Assembly (NCBI GenBank): GCA_934101625.1
Contig: CAKORV010000004.1
Location: 1-51,070, forward strand
DNA: 51,070 nucleotides
Reading direction: 5' to 3'
Source: an uncultured Bacilli bacterium
GTDB taxonomy: Bacteria; Bacillota_I; Bacilli_A; RF39; UBA660
Shown: in pieces, positions 1 to 7,495 of the stretch
How positions within the stretch are numbered: the stretch's first letter is position 1
Layout: every line of letters begins with the position of its first letter
Made by a program: the position numbers and the translations under genes
Notes under the pieces: generated by a model
What the model saw: the letters and a program-made list of their open reading frames with translations, nothing else
What the model was told of the DNA's origin: nothing
Databases searched by the model: none

Positions 1-241
1 ATACTTCATTATTACTTCCTTGATTTTCTACTGTAAATTCTTTTGTTACACTCCATCCTGGACTTATACTTTCACTCGCTAGTGTTGCATCACCCGAATA
101 TAACACATATATTCCTTTACTTCTTAAACTTATACTTTTACCTTCACCACTCACTCTTGCTTTAAAGTATGCATAACTTACTCCAATAGTTAATACTAAT
201 ATACTTACTACCAAATACATAATATATTTTTTATTCTTCAT
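1..241 (-). CDS. Surface/secreted protein, 3' end cut by window edge
   Basis: Only the first 80 codons lie in the window. A basic N-terminus (MKNKKY) is followed by a hydrophobic segment (about residues 7-24) and a YAYFKA motif, typical of short exported surface proteins of low-GC Bacillota. The visible part after that reads as a beta-rich extracellular domain (ISPGWSVTKEFTVENQGS). The ATG at 241 has a GGTGGTGAAAG ribosome site. The upstream leader holds a repeated hairpin and a G8 tract on the coding strand, described separately. Function beyond export to the cell surface is unknown. The coding call is good; the family is uncertain because the C-terminus is missing. Confidence 0.75.
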   Translation of the reverse strand, partial: MKNKKYIMYLVVSILVLTIGVSYAYFKARVSGEGKSISLRSKGIYVLYSGDATLASESISPGWSVTKEFTVENQGSNNEV

Positions 242-268
242 ATCTTTCACCACCAAAAAAATATATAG

Positions 269-427
269 ACTTGTGCCTATATATTTAATTTCACGAAAAA
301 ACTATGAGAGATAATTAATAAATTACCCCCCCCATAGCAAACAAATGTTGTTATAGTTTGAGTTTTCCAATATTCTCATAGTTTTGTCTTACTCCTCTTT
401 TATTTTATATCTTAATTTTATCAAAAT
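269..427 (-). repeat. Leader repeat, copy 1, with hairpin and G8 tract
   Basis: This stretch between scpB and the surface-protein gene shares both its ends with 45461-45588. Positions 269-309 match 45461-45501 at 38 of 41 bases. The far end shares the tctcatagt arm and an AT-rich block near tcaaaata. Arms at 301-309 and 374-382 pair perfectly (9 bp) and are followed on the minus strand by a T6 run, so the element probably also terminates scpAB transcription. The loop differs between copies. Here it carries eight consecutive C (326-333), which is unusual in so AT-rich a sequence. Confidence 0.7.
296..382 (-). terminator. Probable terminator of the scpA-scpB operon
   Basis: On the minus strand, actatgaga (382-374) can pair with tctcatagt (309-301), followed directly by TTTTTT. 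The loop is long (64 nt), so folding efficiency is uncertain. It lies 48 bases past the scpB stop and just ahead of the surface-protein gene leader. Confidence 0.5.
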
Positions 428-429
428 AA

Positions 430-1005
430 TTATTTTTCTTCAATATTTTCTTTGTAATTTGATTTATAAAGTTCAACTTCATCATTATTTGTAGGTTTTT
501 CTTTTATATCTAATTTTGGTAAATCATTTTTAGTTGCTAAACCAAAATAATCTAAAAATTCATTAGTTGTTTTATATAGATTAGGTTTACCTATTGAATC
601 ATCTTTACCACATTCTTTTATAAATCCTCTAGCTAATAATTTTCTTACTATTTGTACACTAGATACTCCTCTTATTTCATCTATCTTTACTCTTGTTATT
701 GGTTCATTATATGCTATTATTGCTAGAGTTTCTAAACTTGCATTACTTAAATTAAAGTTTCTAGAATTAGTTACTAGTTTTTCATAATATTCTTTATGTT
801 CACTTTTTGTAGTTAGTTTAAATGTATTTCCTAAAAAAGATATTCTTAGTCCCCTTTCAGGACTCTCATAGTCTTTTCTTAAATTAGTTAGTATTTCTTT
901 TACTTCATTATCACTAATATTTAGAACTTCACTTAATTCTTTTATAGTTATACCTTCATCTCCTACTACAAAGAGAATTCCTTCTACTACACTTTTTAAA
1001 TTCAT
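430..1005 (-). CDS. scpB: Segregation and condensation protein B
   Basis: This 191-residue winged-helix protein forms, with the ScpA kleisin, the accessory complex of the SMC condensin that compacts and segregates the chromosome. The ScpB core is visible: VVEGILFVVGDEGI near the start, then the segment ASLETLAIIAYNEPITR followed by RGVSS and LLARGFIKECG. I chose ATG 1005, one base past the scpA stop, with GAAAGAG upstream; an in-frame TTG at 1014 is a weaker alternative. scpA and scpB are co-transcribed. The C-terminal tail (about residues 165-191) is charged and probably disordered. Length is normal for the family. Confidence 0.93.
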   Translation of the reverse strand: MNLKSVVEGILFVVGDEGITIKELSEVLNISDNEVKEILTNLRKDYESPERGLRISFLGNTFKLTTKSEHKEYYEKLVTNSRNFNLSNASLETLAIIAYNEPITRVKIDEIRGVSSVQIVRKLLARGFIKECGKDDSIGKPNLYKTTNEFLDYFGLATKNDLPKLDIKEKPTNNDEVELYKSNYKENIEEK

Positions 1006-1006
1006 C

Positions 1007-1723
1007 TTAATCAACTCTTTCTAGTAATATTGTTCCAAAGTTCATATCTTGTTTTAAAGTTATTTCTTTATTTTTTGCCATTTCTAATACACTTAAAAAT
1101 GTAACAACAACATATTCTTTAGTTAATTCTTCAAATAAACTTGTAAATTCTACACATTTATTAACTTTTAGAACATTTCTTATTTTAGCAACTCTTTCTT
1201 TAACTGACAACTCTTTTTTTGTTATTTTTGTATTTAAAGGTTTAGAATATTCTTTTCTTTGTAATAGTTCTTTTAATGCTTCTAGTAAATCATAAGCTGT
1301 TACTGAACCATCATTTTCTATTTTTTCTTCAGTATAATTTTCTCTTCTTTCCGGCATTTTAGTATAGTAATTACTTCTTTTGCTTTCTAAACTTCTAAAG
1401 TTTTCTACAGAATTTTTATATTTTTCATATTCTAATAATCTTTGTTTTAATTCTTCTTCTGGATCACTTTCATATTCATCATTATCTTCTTTTGGTGTTT
1501 TAGGTAACAGGTATCTACTTTTCATTTCAATTAATTCTGATGCTGTAACTAAGTATTCACTTGCTATGTCTAAATTCATTTCTTCCATTTCTTTTAAGAA
1601 GTTAATGTATTGTTCTGTTATATCAACTAATTTAATTTCACTTATTTCCATTTTAGATGATTTTACTAAATGTAATAATAAGTCAAGTGGTCCTTCAAAA
1701 TCCCCGATTAAAAATTTATTCAT
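1007..1723 (-). CDS. scpA: Segregation and condensation protein A (kleisin)
   Basis: Bacterial kleisin of 238 residues that bridges the SMC head domains. The N-terminal signature FEGPLDLLLHLVKSSKMEI and the motif YLVTASELIEMKSRYLLP are diagnostic. The C-terminal winged helix (about residues 165-238) includes VVTFLSVLEMAKNKEI. The start codon overlaps the stop of the upstream membrane-protein gene by one base (TAATG) and has no clear ribosome site, so translation is probably coupled. scpB follows after a one-base gap. Nothing unusual in length or motifs. Confidence 0.95.
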   Translation of the reverse strand: MNKFLIGDFEGPLDLLLHLVKSSKMEISEIKLVDITEQYINFLKEMEEMNLDIASEYLVTASELIEMKSRYLLPKTPKEDNDEYESDPEEELKQRLLEYEKYKNSVENFRSLESKRSNYYTKMPERRENYTEEKIENDGSVTAYDLLEALKELLQRKEYSKPLNTKITKKELSVKERVAKIRNVLKVNKCVEFTSLFEELTKEYVVVTFLSVLEMAKNKEITLKQDMNFGTILLERVD

Positions 1724-2673
1724 TATTCACACGTCCAGTTCATATTTTCTTCACTTAGTTCAATTTGTCTTTTTATTGAACCTTGTTCATATAGTTTTTG
1801 ATATGTACTTTTACCAATTTTAAATTCATTTAGAGTTATTGTGTATTCTAATGTATTTTCAGTTAAAGTTATATCTTGTAAATTTGTTTTACTTAAATTA
1901 TCTTTTTCAGTATTAAATAATTTAGTATATTTTTCTTTAGTTACTAAGTCTGGATTATTTGTATCAATTAAAGTAAATGATTTTGTTACTTTATAACTTA
2001 GTAATCCATTTTTAGTAAAGTTATATAGTCTTTCATAATCAACTTTTAAATTGCTATCATTTAAAGTGTATTTACATAGTAAAGTATCATTTATTTTATC
2101 AAAATCTTTATCTTTTATTATTGTTATTTTAAAGTATTTTGCTTCTTTGTAAATAGTTTCATTTAGGTTTATTTTATAACTTCCTTGAACTTTTCTTTCA
2201 AGTTTTGTTATATTTGTAAATTTAACTCTTGTGATTAGTTCTTTATTTGAATTATAAATTTCTATATATAAGTTTAGGCTATCTACATCATTAAATCCTG
2301 TTTCTGGTAAGTATGTTACAGATATTTGATTGTTTGTAGATTTTCTAGGACTATAGAATTTTACTCTTTTTGCAGTTATTGAACCTTCTTCTTTGTTTAG
2401 TTCTAACATACCATTAATTGTTTTATCATTTACTATTTCATTAACTTTATCAGTATATGAAAATATTGAATCATTTGTAAATATACTTGTTATGGTAGGA
2501 AGTAGTAATGCAAATATGATTACTAAAGCTCCTATAATTAAAGCTATTTTAAATTCATTTCTTTGTTCTAGAGTGTTAACTACTTTATCTTCTCCAGTAT
2601 CTAAATCTACTATTTCAATATCATCTGTTTTATTATTTTTTTTAGTTTTATTAGATTTTTTTAATAGTCCCAT
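1723..2673 (-). CDS. Membrane-anchored protein of unknown function upstream of scpA
   Basis: A 316-residue protein with a lysine-rich cytoplasmic head, an acidic patch (DDIEIVDLDTGED), one transmembrane helix at about residues 42-62 (IALIIGALVIIFALLLP) and a beta-rich extracytoplasmic domain. The start is ATG 2673, behind a strong AAAAGGAGTGATATC site; a farther in-frame start at 2697 lacks one. It overlaps scpA by one base, so it belongs to the scpAB operon. It lies between spoVAE and scpA. The family is not recognised. A cell-envelope or sporulation role is only a guess from location. Confidence 0.7.
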   Translation of the reverse strand: MGLLKKSNKTKKNNKTDDIEIVDLDTGEDKVVNTLEQRNEFKIALIIGALVIIFALLLPTITSIFTNDSIFSYTDKVNEIVNDKTINGMLELNKEEGSITAKRVKFYSPRKSTNNQISVTYLPETGFNDVDSLNLYIEIYNSNKELITRVKFTNITKLERKVQGSYKINLNETIYKEAKYFKITIIKDKDFDKINDTLLCKYTLNDSNLKVDYERLYNFTKNGLLSYKVTKSFTLIDTNNPDLVTKEKYTKLFNTEKDNLSKTNLQDITLTENTLEYTITLNEFKIGKSTYQKLYEQGSIKRQIELSEENMNWTCE

Positions 2674-2709
2674 GATATCACTCCTTTTATTCTTCAATTA
2701 AAGTATATC

Positions 2710-2745
2710 AAAAAACTAAAGACTTAACAATATCTTTAGTTTAAT
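2710..2745 (-). terminator. Terminator after spoVAE
   Basis: On the minus strand ACTAAAGA (2740-2733) pairs with TCTTTAGT (2722-2715), followed by TTTTTT. It closes the spoIIAA-sigF-spoVA operon just after the spoVAE stop. Confidence 0.8.
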
Positions 2746-2746
2746 T

Positions 2747-3097
2747 TTAATGTTTAGGTCTACTAAATATAGCTACTAAGAATGCCATAATTATGGCTAT
2801 GCTTAAGCCTCCACTTGATGTACTTAGTATTCCATTTAGTAGTCCAGTCATTCCATCGTTTTTAAATCCTTCATATGCTCCTTTAAAGATAAGATGTCCA
2901 AAATTAGTTATAGGTACACTTGCTCCAGCGCCTGCGATGTCTAATAAGTATTCATATATTCCAAAGAATGAAAGAAAAGCACCTGTTATAACTAAGATTG
3001 CATTCAAATGTCCTGGAGTAAGATTAGTGTATTCTAATATTAGTTGTCCTAATGCACAAATTATTCCACATACGAGAAAAGCATTTATATATATCAT
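2747..3097 (-). CDS. spoVAE: Stage V sporulation protein AE
   Basis: Small polytopic membrane protein (116 residues) of the SpoVA channel, which moves dipicolinic acid into the forespore and releases Ca-DPA at germination. Visible signatures are GQLILEYTNLTPGH, AGAGASVPITNFGH and a C-terminal hydrophobic helix ending in RPKH. Its ATG overlaps the spoVAD stop (ATGA) and is preceded by GAGGTGACAAA. Length matches the short SpoVAE (AEb) form. Order spoVAC-AD-AE is conserved; AA, AB and AF-type genes are not present here. Confidence 0.93.
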   Translation of the reverse strand: MIYINAFLVCGIICALGQLILEYTNLTPGHLNAILVITGAFLSFFGIYEYLLDIAGAGASVPITNFGHLIFKGAYEGFKNDGMTGLLNGILSTSSGGLSIAIIMAFLVAIFSRPKH

Positions 3098-4053
3098 TTT
3101 GTCACCTCTATGCTAACAGCATGACTAATACTAGGTATGCTTTCGTTTATGTTTGAACTTAATTTAGAATGTAATGAACCTGAACCTACTATTAGTATTT
3201 TTTTATAGTTTTCATTTAATATTTTAGTAAATAATATCATGGGTAAACATAATGGACCACTTCCACCCGCGATAGATTTGCCTACTTCATTTTCAAATAA
3301 AATTGCTCCTGCATCTTTTATGTTATTTATTTTTAATTTATATTCTTTCTCTAAATATTCTTTTAATATGTTTATTCCATATATTCCTAAATCTCCAGTT
3401 AATATTAAATCATAATAATTTAAGTTTCTTTTTGTATCTTTAAAATGTTCATAAATTGTTCTTGCTACTGCTGGTGTCATAGCGGCTCCCATATTATTTA
3501 CATCATTATAACCAATATCTGTTACTTTACCTATTGTGTATGATTCTAATTTTATATTGGTTTTTTCATTAGTTAATAAAACACTTACACTCCCTGTTGA
3601 AGTGAATGTATTTACTTTCTTTTTTAGTGCACCATATTCTATTGGAAATCTAAATTGTTTTTCACTAGCTAAATTGTGACTACTTACAGTTACAATTATA
3701 TTTTTATTTTTAAAGTTCGAACCAATGATTAATCCTTCAGTAAATGTTGAGCAAGCACTATAGATACCTAACTCACTTATATCAAAGTTTCTAGATGCAA
3801 ATGTACTTGCCATTAATTGGTTTTGTAAATCTCCATTTATTAGTAAGTCTATATTTTCAGTTTTTAATTTTTCTTTTTTTAATAAACCTTTTATAGATTT
3901 TATTTGATATGTAGATTCTGCTAATTCAAAACACTTTTCATTTAAATAATAATCATTTAATATGAGATCTGGTTTTATATTTTTTATGTATTCATTTCTT
4001 CCCAATAATGTAAAACTATTTTTTATGTATGTATTTTCTATATAATTTGTCAA
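3094..4053 (-). CDS. spoVAD: Stage V sporulation protein AD (thiolase fold)
   Basis: Thiolase-fold protein of 319 residues; family members bind dipicolinic acid on the inner spore membrane as part of the SpoVA complex. Motifs seen are YSACSTFTEGL near residue 118, an SSHN segment near 144, GAAMTPAVA, and DLILTGDLGIYG toward the middle. The start is a TTG (4053) behind GGGAGTGATAAG; it overlaps the spoVAC stop by four bases, as spoVAE does with this gene, so translation of the three is coupled. Length is close to the usual 335-340 residues. Confidence 0.93.
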   Translation of the reverse strand: MTNYIENTYIKNSFTLLGRNEYIKNIKPDLILNDYYLNEKCFELAESTYQIKSIKGLLKKEKLKTENIDLLINGDLQNQLMASTFASRNFDISELGIYSACSTFTEGLIIGSNFKNKNIIVTVSSHNLASEKQFRFPIEYGALKKKVNTFTSTGSVSVLLTNEKTNIKLESYTIGKVTDIGYNDVNNMGAAMTPAVARTIYEHFKDTKRNLNYYDLILTGDLGIYGINILKEYLEKEYKLKINNIKDAGAILFENEVGKSIAGGSGPLCLPMILFTKILNENYKKILIVGSGSLHSKLSSNINESIPSISHAVSIEVTK

Positions 4054-4484
4054 CTTATCACTCCCTTAAGTAAAGCTAAAAAGAAACCTGCTACTAAGCC
4101 ATATAATATTACACTTCCAGTCATTTTAAATATATTACTTCCTATTCCTTTTATCGGTCCTTCTTCCGCATGATCCATGGCACAAGATGTCATAGTATGT
4201 GCAAATCCTGTTGTAGGTACTATTAATCCACATTTACAAAAACTAACTATTTTATCAAAATAACCAGTTCCTGTTAGTATTGAACCAATTATTACAAGAG
4301 TTATCATTAGGTACATATAAGCTTCACTTACTGGTAAATAAAATTTATACATAAGATATTCTACAAATACTTGACCAAATAGTCCTATTAAACCACCAGT
4401 AAGAAATGATACTAATATATTTATAAATTTATTTTCTTTTTTTGAATATTTATCTACTATCTTTTTATATTCTTTTAAATTCAA
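4050..4484 (-). CDS. spoVAC: Stage V sporulation protein AC
   Basis: Membrane protein of 144 residues with about four helices; SpoVAC behaves as a mechanosensitive channel component in spore germination. The signatures YLPVSEAYMYLMITLV, GTGYFDKI, VPTTGFAHTMTSCAMDHAEEGPIKGIG and the terminal helix match the family. The start appears to be TTG 4484 after GGTGAG; no ATG fits better. A 46-base gap separates it from sigF, and it overlaps spoVAD. Confidence 0.93.
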   Translation of the reverse strand: MNLKEYKKIVDKYSKKENKFINILVSFLTGGLIGLFGQVFVEYLMYKFYLPVSEAYMYLMITLVIIGSILTGTGYFDKIVSFCKCGLIVPTTGFAHTMTSCAMDHAEEGPIKGIGSNIFKMTGSVILYGLVAGFFLALLKGVIS

Positions 4485-4530
4485 AATAACTCACCCATTT
4501 TTATTATGGATAAGTTGTTTATTTTTATAC

Positions 4531-5181
4531 TTAAGACGCTATTCTAGAATACATCTTTTTTAATATTTTTGTTTCATTTCTTGATACTTGTACTTGACTC
4601 ATATTAAGAACTTCAGCAGTTTCACTTTGTGTATAGTCTTTAAAGTATCTTAATTCTATAAGTCTTCTTTCTTCATTAGTTAGTTTTTTTAGTTCATCTC
4701 TTAGATCTATTAAGTCATCTATTTGTTTTCTAGTATCTTTTCCTGTTATTTGTTCTAATGTAAAGTCATCACTAAGTTTAGTGTCAGTACTTAGTACAAA
4801 TTCACTCTTTATTATAGTATCACTTAATAAATTAATATCTACATTCATAAATTTACTAACTTCTTCTAAAGTTACATTTCTACCTAATTCATTAGTTAGA
4901 AAATCTTTACTTTTTTCATATGCCTTATATAATTTTAAAGTATCAGAGCTTACTTTAATAGTTCTATCATTTTTTATAAATTCTATTATTTCTCCAAGTA
5001 TATAATTGTAAGCATATGTTGTAAATTTAGTATTCATATTAGAATTAAAATTCCTTTTTGCTTTCATAAGACCTATTACACCTACTTGAAAAAGATCTTC
5101 TACTGAATAATATTTACTATATTTGTAACATATTTTATAAATCATATCTTTTGTTTCCATAAGTTCATTATGTGTTATCAT
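4531..5181 (-). CDS. sigF: Sporulation sigma factor (sigma F)
   Basis: A 216-residue sigma-70 family factor lacking region 1. Region 2 is visible at about residues 24-68 (DLFQVGVIGLMKAKRNF, TTYAYNYILGEI). Region 3 spans about 75-130, and region 4 carries the recognition helix MSQVQVSRNE near 190-205. Its position between spoIIAA and spoVAC identifies it as sigma F, the first forespore-specific factor, rather than sigma G. The N-terminus is shorter than in B. subtilis. The ATG overlaps the spoIIAA stop by four bases with GGAGTGATGAAATT ahead. No anti-sigma gene spoIIAB lies between or beside them. Confidence 0.88.
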   Translation of the reverse strand: MITHNELMETKDMIYKICYKYSKYYSVEDLFQVGVIGLMKAKRNFNSNMNTKFTTYAYNYILGEIIEFIKNDRTIKVSSDTLKLYKAYEKSKDFLTNELGRNVTLEEVSKFMNVDINLLSDTIIKSEFVLSTDTKLSDDFTLEQITGKDTRKQIDDLIDLRDELKKLTNEERRLIELRYFKDYTQSETAEVLNMSQVQVSRNETKILKKMYSRIAS

Positions 5182-5525
5182 AATTTCATCACTCCTAACG
5201 CGGTTAATTCATTACTAGTTTCAAAAAAATTATTATTATAATCATATTCCTTAATTATATTTTTTACTTCTTTGTTACTTAAACTACATAAAGTAGTTCT
5301 ACCATTGTTAGCACGAACAACATCATTTATTTCCATAAGAGCCTCAATTCCTTTCAAATCTATTGCATTAACTTTATCTAAATTAACTACTACATATTTA
5401 ATTCCATGTTTAAGTATTACTGGTATACATTCTTCAATAAATTCATTAACATTGCTTTTTGTTAAAGTTCCTTCTAGTCTTATGAAGAATATTCCTTTCT
5501 TGAACTCCATATCTATTTTGAACAT
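5178..5525 (-). CDS. spoIIAA: SpoIIAA-like STAS protein lacking the phosphoserine
   Basis: A 115-residue single STAS domain in the position of the anti-anti-sigma factor SpoIIAA, which frees sigma F from SpoIIAB. The strand pattern (IRLEGTLTKSN, VVVNLDKVNAID) aligns without gaps to B. subtilis SpoIIAA as I remember it. Residues 56-59 read D-L-K-G where the standard sequence is D-S-S-G, so the Ser58 phosphorylated by SpoIIAB is a lysine and Ser57 a leucine. The ribosome site GTGAGGT precedes ATG 5525. It is translationally coupled to sigF. The family call is firm; its biochemical role here is open. Confidence 0.85.
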   Translation of the reverse strand: MFKIDMEFKKGIFFIRLEGTLTKSNVNEFIEECIPVILKHGIKYVVVNLDKVNAIDLKGIEALMEINDVVRANNGRTTLCSLSNKEVKNIIKEYDYNNNFFETSNELTALGVMKL

Positions 5526-5593
5526 TTTTTTACCTCACACTTAATATAGTTTATTTTATTTAATTTTTATACATAATCGACAAAATTAGATGA

Positions 5594-6706
5594 TTATTTC
5601 GTTCGACTTTTTTTGAGTTTTTTTATAAATATGCAAGTTCCAATTATTAGAATTATTATCATTATGGAATAAGTTAGATAATATTCGTTAGAATTCTCTT
5701 TTGTATTATCTTTTGTATCATTTACCATCGCAACTGTTGAAGTTGGTTTTTCTATGAATGTTTCCTTAGATGGTTCTTCATTTTCTTCATCTATAGTTGT
5801 AAAATTTAATTTACTCATAATTATTTCATCAATTGTTTTGGTTAAATTGTCGTTGTTCACTTCAAATTGATTATTCTCTACATTATTTATTATTCTATAT
5901 TTTTCTTCATCTTTTATGTATCCTTCTAAATCTTTATAGTAACCTGGTGCATATATTCTTTCATAAGAGTAACATTTATATAATGTATCTTTGTATCTAT
6001 AAACTATGTTATTAAAAGTGATGTCATCATTAAACATATTATCAAAGTCCATTTTTATTTTATATGTACATAGTCCATCGTCATTACATTCATGAGTTAT
6101 TATATGATTGTAACTATAGAAAGTATTTAAACTTATATCTTCAGTTAATTTTAATGAGAAATTTATTCCCTTAAAATCTATATCATCTTCATAATATTTT
6201 ATTACTATGTTAAAATCTCTTAAGTCTTTTGCTTCCTCAAAGTTGAATATCAACTTACTTAAATTTCTAAATGTACATGAAGTATCATCAAGATTATCAT
6301 ATAATTCACTACAGTCAGAGTTTTCTAATGTATAAGGTATAATTTCATTATTATTTGTATAGAAACTTATTTCTGATATATCTATCGTATTAGTATAGTG
6401 AATAAAGAAACTATTTATTACAAATTTATTAAATACATATCTATGTATATTCATTTCTTCATTAGATTTATCTATTACTCTTCCTTCTTTTTTTTCTGGT
6501 TCATTTAATGAATATTTATAGTCAGTATAAATAAAATCTTTTTTATCAAAATATTCACAAATATTTTCAACATCATTTTCGTAATGGATATCTTTTTCTT
6601 TAAGTATATACCATTTATATTCCACCTCCGTTTCTTTTAATTCTTCACAACTTAGTATTTGTATAAAACATATTAATGTTGTGATAAAAAATATTATTTT
6701 TTTCAT
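5594..6706 (-). CDS. Exported, C-terminally anchored protein of unknown function
   Basis: A 370-residue protein with an N-terminal signal peptide (about 1-19, followed by CEELKE). A large acidic, tyrosine- and asparagine-rich extracytoplasmic domain follows, then a Ser/Thr/Glu-rich stalk (about 310-335), a C-terminal transmembrane helix (345-360, IMIIILIIGTCIFI) and the basic tail KKLKKSRTK. The architecture resembles wall- or forespore-membrane-anchored proteins. The ATG is preceded by AAAGGAGAAATC. It ends 68 bases before spoIIAA and could share its transcript. No family recognised. Confidence 0.65.
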   Translation of the reverse strand: MKKIIFFITTLICFIQILSCEELKETEVEYKWYILKEKDIHYENDVENICEYFDKKDFIYTDYKYSLNEPEKKEGRVIDKSNEEMNIHRYVFNKFVINSFFIHYTNTIDISEISFYTNNNEIIPYTLENSDCSELYDNLDDTSCTFRNLSKLIFNFEEAKDLRDFNIVIKYYEDDIDFKGINFSLKLTEDISLNTFYSYNHIITHECNDDGLCTYKIKMDFDNMFNDDITFNNIVYRYKDTLYKCYSYERIYAPGYYKDLEGYIKDEEKYRIINNVENNQFEVNNDNLTKTIDEIIMSKLNFTTIDEENEEPSKETFIEKPTSTVAMVNDTKDNTKENSNEYYLTYSIMIIILIIGTCIFIKKLKKSRTK

Positions 6707-6853
6707 GATTTCTCCTTTCTAGAAGTTTTACCCTTCTACTAGTTATATACGATATTAATTAGGTGTTTCACTTTTATATTTTTAACTTGTCGTAAAGTTT
6801 ACAGTAAAGTGTTTGCGCATATAAAAAGAGCAATTAAATGCTCTTATGTATGA

Positions 6854-7336
6854 TTAAACTGCTTCAGTTAGTGTTATATAAGCATTTAGTGTGTCTGCTG
6901 GTAATGTTACACTTGCTGTATATGCTGATACTCTCATTGTTATTACATCACCTGCATTTAAATTTAGTATTATACTTGAAGATAAGTCTCCTGATTCATC
7001 TAATATTGTTAATCTAGTAGAAGCATTTTCTACTCCATTTATGTATAAACTTAGTGCTGAATTTTGACCGGCTGATGCATTAAATCCATAATTTATTAGG
7101 TATCTGCCAGATTCATTAACAGTTATACTTTCTCCAGCAACTGTTGCATTTCTAAAACTATTTGAAGTATTAAAAGTAACAAGTTGATTTACTGCACTTA
7201 GTGTTTGCGCTGTGGTACTTCTTAGTTGTGCAACTGATGTGTTATCTACTTCATCAAAGCAACAACATCCTAAATTCATATGATTTTGATTATATTCTTG
7301 TACTTTACAATATGCTCGCATGTATGAATTGTTCAT
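6854..7336 (-). CDS. BclA-like C1q/TNF-fold protein, probable spore surface protein
   Basis: A 160-residue protein. An N-terminal leader with a cysteine cluster (NLGCCCFDEV, near residue 25) is followed by a beta-sandwich resembling the C-terminal domain of BclA-type exosporium glycoproteins (about residues 48-160). That domain shows ITVNESGRYLINYGFNAS, LSLYINGVENASTRL and ILNLNAGDVITMRVSAY. No collagen-like Gly-X-Y stretch and no signal peptide are present, which fits assembly onto the spore from the mother cell. The ribosome site is GAAGGGTG ahead of ATG 7336. Spore surface location is inferred from the fold and the neighbouring sporulation genes. Confidence 0.7.
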   Translation of the reverse strand: MNNSYMRAYCKVQEYNQNHMNLGCCCFDEVDNTSVAQLRSTTAQTLSAVNQLVTFNTSNSFRNATVAGESITVNESGRYLINYGFNASAGQNSALSLYINGVENASTRLTILDESGDLSSSIILNLNAGDVITMRVSAYTASVTLPADTLNAYITLTEAV

Positions 7337-7495
7337 TTATTCACCCTTCTTTCTGTTTATAATTTTAAATCTATTTATAATTTTATTATATATATTTTTC
7401 ATGTGCCATCCTTCTAGAAATATTACTATTTCTAGTATATATTATGAATTTATATTTTATTTGTAAGGGCAATAGATAGAAAAAAAGAACTTTAT

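Noticed and set aside
5170..5190. A hidden or frameshifted spoIIAB between spoIIAA and sigF
   Set aside because: The two genes overlap by four bases, so there is no space, and no HATPase motif is read in any frame nearby.
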